From positions 1-9,865 of the forward strand of contig DAOWDI010000069.1 of assembly GCA_030639105.1 (NCBI GenBank): a stretch of 9,865 nt of DNA, read 5' to 3'. This DNA is from Gammaproteobacteria bacterium. Lineage in GTDB: Bacteria > Pseudomonadota > Gammaproteobacteria > Ga0077536. The position numbers and the translations under genes were made by a program. Positions 1-7,289 of this stretch are shown piece by piece. The first letter of the stretch is position 1; each line of letters starts with the position of its first letter. Below the pieces are notes generated by a model, which was not told the DNA's origin, did no database searches, and worked only from the letters and a program-made list of their open reading frames with translations.

Positions 1-260
1 TCCGAACATTGAACATCCTTCGGCACAGCATGGCGGTTACATCGAAAGTTGACCTAATCCGCGATCGACGCCGCCGGTTCCTCAGCCGAAAGGAATGGGG
101 TACTGGCTTGTAGTATCGTTGATGCGTTGAAAATAGTTACCCGGACATGGATGATCGGCAAAGCCGCCCGGCGACTACTGGAATGCGGTAGCGGCGTATA
201 TCTTAGGGTCGCCCGATCGAGACGCGGGGATCCCACTTCCCGCATTATCGGTCGGCCTAA

Positions 261-3200
261 TCAATTCTTCTGAACGGCAGCGCGTCCTGCACCAGGATTC
301 GTGACGAGGCGTACGATATCACCCTGCACCGCAATCAATGCCGGCACCAACAACAAGACGACGAATGTCGTGACCACGAGACCGAAAACGATAGTGACGG
401 CCATTGGAATTAGAAACTGCGCCTGCAGGCTGGTTTCGAAAAGGAGCGGCGTCAAACCGCCAATAGTCGTCGCGGAGGTTAGAACAACAGCACGCAGACG
501 GTCGCAAGCCCCCCCGATGACCGCCGGCTCCAGCGGTTCGGTCTTGTGCCGCTCATCTATCGTCCTCACCAACACGATGGAGTCATTGATGACGATCCCG
601 GAAAGACCAAGAATAGCGAACACGCTGAGCATAGTCAGGTCCATGTCCCACAGAAAATGACCGAGGACGGCACCGACGAAACCCAGTGGAATGATCGACA
701 TCACCACCAGCGGCCTGAAATAGCTCGAAAATACCCACGCCAGGATGATATAAATTAGCACCAACCCAAGGAGGCTGCCAAAGCGCATATCCGCGGATGT
801 CTCTGCCTGCTCTTCGGCGCGCCCCGCAAATTCATATTCCACGCCATATTTATCGACGATATCGACCAGCCCTTGTGCGAGCAGGCCGCGGATAACCGCT
901 CCCGGTCTCGTAACGGATGGATCGATACCGGCCGTAATCGAGACTTCGCGCCGCCCGTCTTCGCGGCGGATCCGGGCAAAGCCCGTCTCTTTGCGCATCG
1001 TCACGACCTCCCCTATCGGCACCTCCGCACCGGCGGGCGAGCGCAGGTACAAGCTGTCCAACATCGCCGTGTCCACGACCCGGCGATCGAGCTGGACCCT
1101 GATCGATACCTCCTCGTCGCCTCGCGCGAAGCGCTTGGCGATCGCACCATCAATGGCATTACGAACTTGTCGCCCAACCTCTTCGATAGTAAATCCCAGC
1201 GCCTGTCCTTGTGAGGTAACTTCGAGAATCACTTCCGGTTTTCCAACCGGCAAATCGTCAGCGATATCGGTTACGCCGGGATAGCGCGCGAGCAGTTCTC
1301 CGAGTGCCCCCGCGGCGGCCTTGAGGTCGTGAACAGCATCGCCGCGCAGCCTGATATCGAGATCCCGGCCGGGCAGCCCCGTTTGTTTCGCCGTTACGGT
1401 AAATGTCTCAAGCCCAGGCTGTAGATTTACCTCGCGGCGCCAGGCATCCATTAATGCCGCCGCCCGGATCGCGCGTTGATCGGATGTCTTCAGTTCGACA
1501 ACCAAACCGCCCACCGTATCGCTGGAACTCACCGGCTGAGCACCCCCTCCATCGCCGACCGCCAGACCGAGTTTACCCAGGCTCATTTCAACCAGATCGG
1601 ATCCATCACCATCGAGCTTCGACACAGCACGATCCAGTGCCTGCTCGACTTCCAACAACATGGCGTGCGTGCGTTCGCGCGAGGTGCCGGAAATCATCTC
1701 GATATTGCCGTATATCTTGTCAGGCTCGGGTGACGGAAAAAACATATAGCCCACGCGGCCACCGATGACAGTGGCGACCGCGATAACGAGCGCTGCCACG
1801 CTGATCGCGAGTGTAACGTAACGAAAGCGTACGGCGCGGGCTACCGTCCGGGTAAACAACCCGTCACGAAATTGCTCGAAGGCGCTATCGAAACGCCGCC
1901 TGAACCGACCCAGTAGCCCGGTTTGGGCGGAGTCTTCGCGTAACGCATGGCTGAGATGGCCGGGCAAAACGAAAAAGCACTCCAACAGGCTCGCCAGCAA
2001 AACGGTGATGACAACGAATGGAATCGCGGAAATGATCTGGCCCGAGATCCCCGAGACCAGAAACAATGGTAAAAACGCAGCCACCGTCGTCAATGTCGAG
2101 CTGATCACCGGGGCCGCCATCCGCCGGGCGCCGGCGATTGCGGCGCCCAAAGCATCCAAGCCCTGACGGAATTGTGCCTCAGCGTGCTCGCCAACGACGA
2201 TGGCGTCGTCAACCACAATACCGATGGCCATAATCATACCGAACATACTGATCATATTGATCGTTTGCCCGCTGACCCACATAATGGCAACCGCCGCCAA
2301 CATCGCCGCCGGGATACCGACAGCCACCCAAAACGCGACGCGGGCGTTGAGAAACAAGAACAACACGCCGAGCACCAGCAGCAATCCGCCGAGCCCGTTA
2401 TTCACCAGTAGTTGGATCCGCTGCCGGATCGACTTAACCCTGACATCGTATTGCTCGAGTATCAGCGTTGGCGGCAAGGTCGGTTTGACGCTTTCGATAT
2501 ACTCCCTGACCGTGTCCGCGATCTCCAGCGCATCCGTATTAAGGGCACGCCGTATGTGCAGTTCGACCGCCGGGCGCCCGTTACGAAATGCCACGCGAGA
2601 AGTATCCTTAAAGGCCTCGCGTACTGTCGCAATGTCGCGCAGGAAAACCTTTCTTCCGTCGGGAAACGCCCTTATCTCAATCGCTTCGACTTCCGCGGAA
2701 GTGCGTTTTAATCCAAGACTTCTCACCTGCTGTTCACCACCGGCAATTTCGCCGGACGGTACATCCTGCGATGACGCACCGATGCGCGTAGCAATGTCCG
2801 CTAGCTTGAGATCGAAACGTCTGAGAATCATCGGATCGACGTCGACCCATATCTCCTCATCGCGGGTGCCGAAGAGGTCGATCCGGTCCACGCCTTTATC
2901 GAGGAGATCGTCACGCAGCCTTTTCGCAACGAGCTTCAGGGAGCTTTCCGGGAAGGGACCAGAAATGACCAGTTTCGAGATGGTCTCGTAGCGCAATATT
3001 CGGCGGATCTCGGGTTCCTTCGAATCCTCGGGCAAAGTGCGCAACTGCGCGACCGCGGACTCCACGTCGGATAAGGCATCCCGCATACTGTGCCCCGCAT
3101 TGAATTCGATGACGATACTGGCAACGCCTTTGAATGACGATGAGGTGACCTTTTTTACGCCGTTGAGGAAGCGAACCTCGGGTTCGATCGCTTGGACGAT

Positions 3201-3410
3201 GCTGCTGTCCACATCCTGTGCCGACGCACCAGGCCAGGCCAGGGTAATGGTGACAAAATCGATACCGAAATCAGGAAAAAACTCCCGGTTAATCTGCGCG
3301 GTTGCAAACAACCCGCAGACCACCATCAAGGCAAATATCAGGTTGGCGGCAGTCGGATGGCGCGCGAAAATCGCGATGAGCCCGGCGGGGGACGTCGAGG
3401 AGGTTTCCAC
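261..3410 (-). CDS. RND-family efflux pump, inner-membrane permease subunit
   Basis: This is a proton-driven RND permease of 1049 residues, the usual length for the AcrB-like superfamily; it would export a substrate from the inner membrane or periplasm with an adaptor and a TolC-type channel. TM1 lies at about 20-40 and is followed by FFPDF. A cluster of helices spans about 335-485, and TM4 carries the acidic pair D401-D402 in IVVDDAIVVGEH, matching the proton-relay aspartates of AcrB. The second half repeats this plan, with a periplasmic domain at about 555-870 and helices from 877 to 1027. At the TM10 position where AcrB has a key lysine, this protein has N942-D943-S944, so it belongs to a non-AcrB clade. 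The start is GTG with no clear Shine-Dalgarno, 4 bases after the adaptor stop, which implies co-transcription and perhaps translational coupling. The substrate cannot be read from the sequence. Confidence 0.95.
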   Translation of the reverse strand: METSSTSPAGLIAIFARHPTAANLIFALMVVCGLFATAQINREFFPDFGIDFVTITLAWPGASAQDVDSSIVQAIEPEVRFLNGVKKVTSSSFKGVASIVIEFNAGHSMRDALSDVESAVAQLRTLPEDSKEPEIRRILRYETISKLVISGPFPESSLKLVAKRLRDDLLDKGVDRIDLFGTRDEEIWVDVDPMILRRFDLKLADIATRIGASSQDVPSGEIAGGEQQVRSLGLKRTSAEVEAIEIRAFPDGRKVFLRDIATVREAFKDTSRVAFRNGRPAVELHIRRALNTDALEIADTVREYIESVKPTLPPTLILEQYDVRVKSIRQRIQLLVNNGLGGLLLVLGVLFLFLNARVAFWVAVGIPAAMLAAVAIMWVSGQTINMISMFGMIMAIGIVVDDAIVVGEHAEAQFRQGLDALGAAIAGARRMAAPVISSTLTTVAAFLPLFLVSGISGQIISAIPFVVITVLLASLLECFFVLPGHLSHALREDSAQTGLLGRFRRRFDSAFEQFRDGLFTRTVARAVRFRYVTLAISVAALVIAVATVIGGRVGYMFFPSPEPDKIYGNIEMISGTSRERTHAMLLEVEQALDRAVSKLDGDGSDLVEMSLGKLGLAVGDGGGAQPVSSSDTVGGLVVELKTSDQRAIRAAALMDAWRREVNLQPGLETFTVTAKQTGLPGRDLDIRLRGDAVHDLKAAAGALGELLARYPGVTDIADDLPVGKPEVILEVTSQGQALGFTIEEVGRQVRNAIDGAIAKRFARGDEEVSIRVQLDRRVVDTAMLDSLYLRSPAGAEVPIGEVVTMRKETGFARIRREDGRREVSITAGIDPSVTRPGAVIRGLLAQGLVDIVDKYGVEYEFAGRAEEQAETSADMRFGSLLGLVLIYIILAWVFSSYFRPLVVMSIIPLGFVGAVLGHFLWDMDLTMLSVFAILGLSGIVINDSIVLVRTIDERHKTEPLEPAVIGGACDRLRAVVLTSATTIGGLTPLLFETSLQAQFLIPMAVTIVFGLVVTTFVVLLLVPALIAVQGDIVRLVTNPGAGRAAVQKN

Positions 3411-3414
3411 TGCG

Positions 3415-4683
3415 TTACATCGGCGTCACGCGGATCCCCGGACCAATAGCGGAGAACTGCTCCGCAACGATCGCCGTCAATGCGGGAACATCGGCCCTGA
3501 CATAGATCTTATCGCCGAATTTCCGCACGATTTCGATCTTGCGGGCCACCAAGCGGGTGTCTTCGACGACGTAGATGATACCATCATCTGATACCGCCTT
3601 TGCGGGTAGTACGATAACATTCTCATAGATGGCATCCGGTACCAATACCTCAACGAAAGCACCCGGACGCAGGATCCCGATTGGTCCGGCGGTGATGCGG
3701 GCATAAAGGATGACACCCCCGGTCGTTGAGTCGATTTCGGCGCCAACCCGCTCAATCAGCCCAACATAGGTATAGGCGGTCGCTCCGAGCCGCCACGATA
3801 TGCGGATCTCCGTTTCGGCTAACGGACGGCTGATCATCGAATCCAGACTCCCCGCCGTAGTGCCTACGAGGCGCGAATAATCGGCATTGGGTAATTCGAA
3901 GCGTACCTCTAGCCCATCGGCGTCAATCAATCGGCCAATGCCCTCACCAACAGCGACTCTTTTTCCGGTAGCGACGACGATATCCTGGAGAAAACCACCA
4001 AAGGGTGCGGCGATATTGGTGTCGGCGAGATCGTGCTCCGCACGATCGAGTTCAGCCTGCCTACGCTCGACTACCGCACGTTGCTGGTCGATCCGCGCCA
4101 CTAATGCTTCGATTGTCTGCTTGCCCTGGAGTCGCTGCTGGCTTGCCAGATTCAGTGCGAGTTTGGCGTCATCGTATGCCTTCTCGCTCATCTGGCTCTT
4201 CTTTAGGAGATTCATAATCCGGTCGACATCACGCTGGCGCAATTTGATTTGTTCGCCGTACAGCATCAAGAGCTGCCGCTCTGCACCAAGTTCACCATGC
4301 AGTTCCTGCAGTTTCGCGCGCGCCTCGTTTAGATCGGCGAGCTGTTGGCGTACGGCAATCTCGTATTCGAATGGATCGACCGTCGCAAGCCGGCGGCCCT
4401 CCTCCACGTAGGCGCCGGTGCGGTAGCCGGGATCGAGGTAGATCAATCGGCCGGCGACCATCGCGCGAATTTCGGCTTCGCGTCCGGAGACGATCTCGCC
4501 ATAGACGAGAAGATCCGGCCGAATGCTTTCGAACCGGGCGGGTATCACCCTGACGGGGCGGACCTTCTCCGACGGCGGACTAGGGCGCGCCTCGGGCCGG
4601 CTTCCAATCAGATATGCCGCCATGAGGCTGCCGGCAAAGATAACCGCAAATGGGACGACAATCCGTGAAGCAAAACTATTCAT
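3415..4683 (-). CDS. RND efflux periplasmic adaptor (membrane fusion protein, HlyD/AcrA type)
   Basis: This 422-residue adaptor bridges the permease encoded just downstream and an outer-membrane channel. A single N-terminal membrane segment (about 7-26) follows a short start with one arginine. There is no lipobox cysteine, so it is anchored by a helix rather than a lipid. A split lipoyl domain is seen at about 62-104 (GRLIYLDPGYRTGAYVEEG) and 222-253 (APFGGFLQDIVVATGKRV). Between them is a long Gln/Glu/Arg-rich alpha hairpin at about 105-220, the part that contacts the channel. Beta-barrel and membrane-proximal domains follow at about 255-345 and 346-420, including the family-typical PGAFVEVLVP near 340. 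The ATG start is clear; its Shine-Dalgarno is weak. The gene leads a two-gene operon. An 8-bp inverted repeat about 45 bases upstream could be an operator. Confidence 0.93.
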   Translation of the reverse strand: MNSFASRIVVPFAVIFAGSLMAAYLIGSRPEARPSPPSEKVRPVRVIPARFESIRPDLLVYGEIVSGREAEIRAMVAGRLIYLDPGYRTGAYVEEGRRLATVDPFEYEIAVRQQLADLNEARAKLQELHGELGAERQLLMLYGEQIKLRQRDVDRIMNLLKKSQMSEKAYDDAKLALNLASQQRLQGKQTIEALVARIDQQRAVVERRQAELDRAEHDLADTNIAAPFGGFLQDIVVATGKRVAVGEGIGRLIDADGLEVRFELPNADYSRLVGTTAGSLDSMISRPLAETEIRISWRLGATAYTYVGLIERVGAEIDSTTGGVILYARITAGPIGILRPGAFVEVLVPDAIYENVIVLPAKAVSDDGIIYVVEDTRLVARKIEIVRKFGDKIYVRADVPALTAIVAEQFSAIGPGIRVTPM

Positions 4684-4726
4684 GACTGGTCCATTATCGC
4701 AATCTTAGACGAATAGCGGCGAGTCT

Positions 4727-4762
4727 CGGTTTGATGCCTGCTCGCCTGAATCGTTCAAACCG
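4727..4762. promoter_or_regulatory. candidate operator: 8-bp inverted repeat upstream of the adaptor gene
   Basis: CGGTTTGA at 4727-4734 and its exact reverse complement TCAAACCG at 4755-4762 are separated by 20 bases. The near arm lies about 45 bases upstream of the adaptor ATG, where a dimeric repressor or activator of a pump operon would commonly bind. No regulator gene of the TetR, MarR or LysR type is adjacent. Arms of this length can arise by chance in a few hundred bases, so this is a weak call. Confidence 0.22.
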
Positions 4763-4923
4763 TCATCGTTGGGGCACATCGATATCCGACAAAAATGCCA
4801 TGGCGCCAATTCTATCCGGGATCCTCGTTGATTTGCCGCCACCCCAACGAAGCACACCAAGTGCCGGCATAGGAACCTGACGTCGCAGTCATTCATTCGC
4901 AGATAGCGACGAAATTTAGCGAT

Positions 4924-5028
4924 TCAAATGAACTGTGTGTGGGCCAGTGGGTCGCCCGTCAACCACACGGCGAGGAGGATATACAAACCGAAGACCCCAG
5001 CCTTATGGGTACACCCGCCACTCCCCAT
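4924..5028 (-). CDS. possible 34-residue single-helix membrane peptide
   Basis: An ATG-initiated frame of 34 codons ends in TGA. It encodes a short polar start with one Cys and one His (GSGGCTHKAG), then a hydrophobic run VFGLYILLAVWL that could cross the membrane once, then a polar tail TGDPLAHTQFI. Third codon positions are GC-rich, as in the surrounding real genes. Against it, there is no good Shine-Dalgarno (only CCAGG about 12 bases upstream) and the frame overlaps inverted repeats that may instead be a structural RNA element or terminator of the upstream gene. The frame is also open further upstream to a GTG. I do not recognise it. Confidence 0.2.
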   Translation of the reverse strand: MGSGGCTHKAGVFGLYILLAVWLTGDPLAHTQFI

Positions 5029-5065
5029 ATTGGGGCAACCTGGCAACGGGCGAGTGAGAACGGCT

Positions 5066-5815
5066 TTATTCACTTGTTGCTTTATTCGTTAGCTTGACGC
5101 CGACAGCTTCGTGCTCCTTTCCCACTATTACGGCGCTAAGTCGTTTTTCCATTGGCTGCTCCAGTCTACTCAAAGTTGGCGTTTCCTCGGCTAGCACATA
5201 GGAGCCGTTGGAATCTTCGCAGCGTAGCGAATACTGTTGGTCAGCTGAGCGTGGAAATTTAGACACAACAATAATGCTGAATATAGGGGTTCCGTTCTCT
5301 AGTGAGAACGAGATTGCAGCCCGCAAAAAGGGATGGCCGCTCCAACAGGTTTCCTCTGCGTACTCACTACGTTCAACGGTAAGCTCACCATCGTTATTAT
5401 GGCGCCGCCAAATTGTACTCACCAACAATTCAGCCTGCTCAAAGCCCTTTCCAACTAGCTCTTGGCGTCGCACCACATTGTGAGCCGCTACAGCCTCGCG
5501 GTGTTCTTCCCAGCGCTTATCCTTCGATGCCTTGCCATGCAGAGAGAATATGGAAACGAAAATCAAACGGAGTTCCGCGGCAAATAAAGGCCAATTTCTT
5601 GAGGTTTTGTAAATGCCTCTAGCGAAGATCAGAAAGACTAAAGGAGGTAAAAGCAGAGGGCTAGCCACATTCATTGCGAATAACACTTCCCCTAGCGCCG
5701 AGACCAATCCCCCGATCTGGTCCGGGAAGTTCACCGTTACGACAATACCAATAAAAACAAGCACAAAAAATATCACGATTGCCAGCTTTCGGGAGCGGTT
5801 GGATGCAATTCTCAT
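5066..5815 (-). CDS. hypothetical membrane protein, two predicted helices
   Basis: I do not recognise this protein. From the ATG at 5815 it is 249 residues. The basic N-terminus (MRIASNRSRK) precedes a strong helix at about 10-29 (LAIVIFFVLVFIGIVVTV), and a second helix lies at about 48-66. The arrangement suggests both ends are cytoplasmic. A charged region follows at about 95-150, then a soluble C-terminal domain at about 150-249 with alternating hydrophobic strands such as IFSIIVVSKF. C157 and C199 are the only cysteines. An in-frame GTG at 5842 would add 9 residues, but neither start has a visible Shine-Dalgarno; I prefer ATG because it gives a compact, positively charged membrane-insertion start. 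The gene is more AT-rich than the efflux operon, and it may be a recent arrival. Confidence 0.7.
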   Translation of the reverse strand: MRIASNRSRKLAIVIFFVLVFIGIVVTVNFPDQIGGLVSALGEVLFAMNVASPLLLPPLVFLIFARGIYKTSRNWPLFAAELRLIFVSIFSLHGKASKDKRWEEHREAVAAHNVVRRQELVGKGFEQAELLVSTIWRRHNNDGELTVERSEYAEETCWSGHPFLRAAISFSLENGTPIFSIIVVSKFPRSADQQYSLRCEDSNGSYVLAEETPTLSRLEQPMEKRLSAVIVGKEHEAVGVKLTNKATSE

Positions 5816-5945
5816 ACTGGGCGGATCTCGAACGGGCAACACACCGGATTTGCCGGGGTTTCAGCACGTTTTGATAGCTCACGGATTCGCTGCGGCAGCT
5901 CTATTCTCATCAACTGACAAATTGTTACCACAGGCATTCATAAAT

Positions 5946-6185
5946 ATGAAAATTTTCAATGAAATCATGTCGGTAGAGGATCTATACCCAAGCACCGCGT
6001 CGGCAGCTTACATGAAATCCTCCGATGCTTTCTCGCCCCTGCGCGTTACGCTGAGAAATGCTCCCGAAAGCCCCGTATCGTCGTCTAACGTCTTCTACAA
6101 GTCAAATAAGTCCGAGGGCGTTTCAGTTTGCTTCGTTATCATGCTTGAAGCCATTCAGGAAATGATACGGATCCATTCATGCTAG
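5946..6185 (+). CDS. possible small hypothetical protein, 79 residues
   Basis: This frame of 79 codons runs from ATG to TAG in otherwise gene-free DNA. The composition is balanced and protein-like: an acidic, aromatic start (MKIFNEIMSVEDLYP), a Ser/Asn-rich middle, then a hydrophobic segment VSVCFVIMLEAIQEMIRIH that would form an amphipathic or buried helix. No membrane segment or signal peptide is evident. An internal ATG at residue 8 is an alternative start. No Shine-Dalgarno is visible before either, which is the main doubt. It ends 145 bases before the DksA-like gene on the same strand. I do not recognise the family; it could also be a fragment of a larger lost gene. Confidence 0.35.
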   Translation: MKIFNEIMSVEDLYPSTASAAYMKSSDAFSPLRVTLRNAPESPVSSSNVFYKSNKSEGVSVCFVIMLEAIQEMIRIHSC

Positions 6186-6316
6186 ATGGCGGGGACCTGG
6201 GTATTCAAATCATTGCGCTCAGAATCGAAAATGATTAAGGTGCGCGTTTCTTCGCGGGGGGACTCACTAGCATGCAACCCGGGTGTGCTTAGTCCCGCCT
6301 TAAGATCGGATGCGGC

Positions 6317-6325
6317 AAGAGGTGG
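6317..6325 (+). promoter_or_regulatory. ribosome binding site fixing the start of the DksA-like gene
   Basis: AAGAGGTGG lies 5 bases before a GTG at 6331. The in-frame ATG at 6310 has no comparable sequence before it and would place this site inside the coding region. I therefore take the GTG as the start, giving a protein beginning MAKAKTK rather than MRQEVDSVAKAK. Confidence 0.6.
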
Positions 6326-6330
6326 ACAGC

Positions 6331-7074
6331 GTGGCTAAAGCTAAGACCAAGGTGTCGAAGAAGAAGACGGCTCAAAGGGCCCCCGCTAAAAAGAAGGCCG
6401 CCAACAAAGCGAAGAAGAAAATTACCAAGAAAACATCGGCAACGAAAAAGACTGCTGGGAAGAGGATCGTCGAGAAGAAAGCGGGCGCGAAGAAGGAGAC
6501 GGTCGCCAAGAAACAAACGGCAACCAAGCGAAAGCCAGCAGCCACAGCGGCATCTAAACCTAAACCCGAATTATCAGCAGGCACTACTCGCCCGCCGCCT
6601 ATCAAGGTGGAACCCCAACCGCAGCCGCGAATCATCCGAAAAGTTGTCAACCTCGAGAAGGTCAAGATTCCGCTCGATTACAAGCCTTCCGCAAAGGAGG
6701 AGTATATGAGCCCACAACACCTCGTCTACTTCAAACGGAAATTGGAGAACTGGCGGGGCGAGCTAATCGTGGAATCACAAGAAACCCTGGAACATTTGCG
6801 AACGGAAACACGAGATGTTGGTGACGAAGCCGAGCGCGCGAGCCGAGAAAGCGACAACATCCTCGAATTGAGAACCCGCGATCGCTACCGCAAGCTGTTA
6901 CGAAAGATTGAAGAAGCCCTGAAACGCGTTGAAGAGGGCGCCTATGGCTACTGCGAGGAAACCGGCGAAGAGATCGGGCTCGGTCGTCTTGAGGCAAGGC
7001 CAATCGCCACCTTGACGGTAGATGCCCAGGAACGGCGGGAGATGTTCCAAAGGCAATTTCGCGATGATCACTAG
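6331..7074 (+). CDS. DksA/TraR-family regulator with a lysine-rich, histone H1-like N-terminal tail
   Basis: The 247-residue protein has two parts. Residues 1-70 are low-complexity Lys/Ala/Thr (26 lysines by my count), like the tails of histone H1 or AlgP, and could bind DNA or RNA. A proline-rich linker (about 85-118) follows. Residues 125-247 are a DksA domain, starting YMSPQHLVYFKRKLENWR like E. coli DksA and continuing with its coiled coil and finger (LELRTRDRYRKLLRKIEEAL, YGYCE, IGLGRLEARP). DksA enters the RNA polymerase secondary channel and works with ppGpp. At the coiled-coil tip D165 matches E. coli D71, but E168 replaces D74. Three of four zinc cysteines are absent: C208, T211, T229, A232. 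Zinc-poor DksA forms are known, so the domain may still fold. E. coli DksA is about 151 residues, so the tail is an addition. Confidence 0.9.
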   Translation: MAKAKTKVSKKKTAQRAPAKKKAANKAKKKITKKTSATKKTAGKRIVEKKAGAKKETVAKKQTATKRKPAATAASKPKPELSAGTTRPPPIKVEPQPQPRIIRKVVNLEKVKIPLDYKPSAKEEYMSPQHLVYFKRKLENWRGELIVESQETLEHLRTETRDVGDEAERASRESDNILELRTRDRYRKLLRKIEEALKRVEEGAYGYCEETGEEIGLGRLEARPIATLTVDAQERREMFQRQFRDDH

Positions 7075-7289
7075 ATCGGTCGAATTCCCCCACCCTTACC
7101 CCAAGAATCACTCGGCTTTTGGCCGCCCTCCTCGCCGCCGAAACTCAGCAGATGAATTCAGCTTAGATTACGCTCCGCTTTGACTAGATCCTCTTGTAGA
7201 ATATGCTGAGCCGGGGGTAGTATTAATATCGGACTCAAATTAAAGGCTGCCGGAGCACAAGCCAATCCATCAGATTGACGGGAATTACA

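Larger units (their letters stand above)
4684..5065. other. intergenic region upstream of the efflux operon, with several inverted repeats
   Basis: About 380 bases separate the adaptor start from the stop of the next minus-strand gene. It should contain the promoter of the efflux operon, but I found no convincing -35/-10 pair. It does hold three small inverted repeats: CGGTTTGA/TCAAACCG (4727-4734 and 4755-4762), TCGCCCGT/ACGGGCGA (4952-4959 and 5046-5053), and CCCCATATTGGGG at 5023-5035. GTGTGG/CCACAC at 4937-4942 and 4963-4968 could pair as well. One short minus-strand open frame (4924-5028) is listed separately. The rest shows nothing I can name. Confidence 0.5.
5816..6330. other. AT-rich intergenic region between divergent genes
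   Basis: About 515 bases separate the minus-strand membrane protein from the plus-strand DksA-like gene, so both promoters should lie here. Two lines counted by hand (5941-6000 and 6121-6180) are 37-38% G+C, against about 65% for a line in the efflux permease (961-1020). One possible small gene (5946-6185) is listed separately. Between 6255 and 6300 the leader of the DksA-like gene has an imperfect hairpin, GCGGG...ACT pairing with AGTCCCGC with bulges, which is too irregular to call a regulator. No clear promoter was found. Confidence 0.45.

Noticed and set aside
224..243. GCGGG/CCCGC hairpin just after the permease stop, possible terminator
   Set aside because: Only a 5-bp stem with a 10-base loop and no T-run on the minus strand.
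54..245. 63-codon minus-strand open frame downstream of the permease
   Set aside because: Low-complexity, Arg/Ser-rich translation with no motif, no Shine-Dalgarno and no neighbour support; reads as non-coding.
2200..2991. 263-codon plus-strand frame
   Set aside because: Lies entirely opposite the permease gene and translates to a Ser/Arg/Thr-rich shadow typical of antisense frames in GC-rich genes.
4763..4870. 35-codon minus-strand frame (MPALGVLRWGGG...)
   Set aside because: Looks mildly protein-like and has AGG before it, but overlaps another frame of equal quality and the candidate operator; neither can be preferred.
4705..4896. 63-codon minus-strand frame with five cysteines
   Set aside because: No Shine-Dalgarno, no recognisable pattern, overlaps the likely promoter and inverted repeat of the adaptor gene.
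7184..7220. TTGTAG-18 bases-TAGTAT as a promoter for the response regulator
   Set aside because: Matches only 3 of 6 and 4 of 6 consensus positions; too weak to report.
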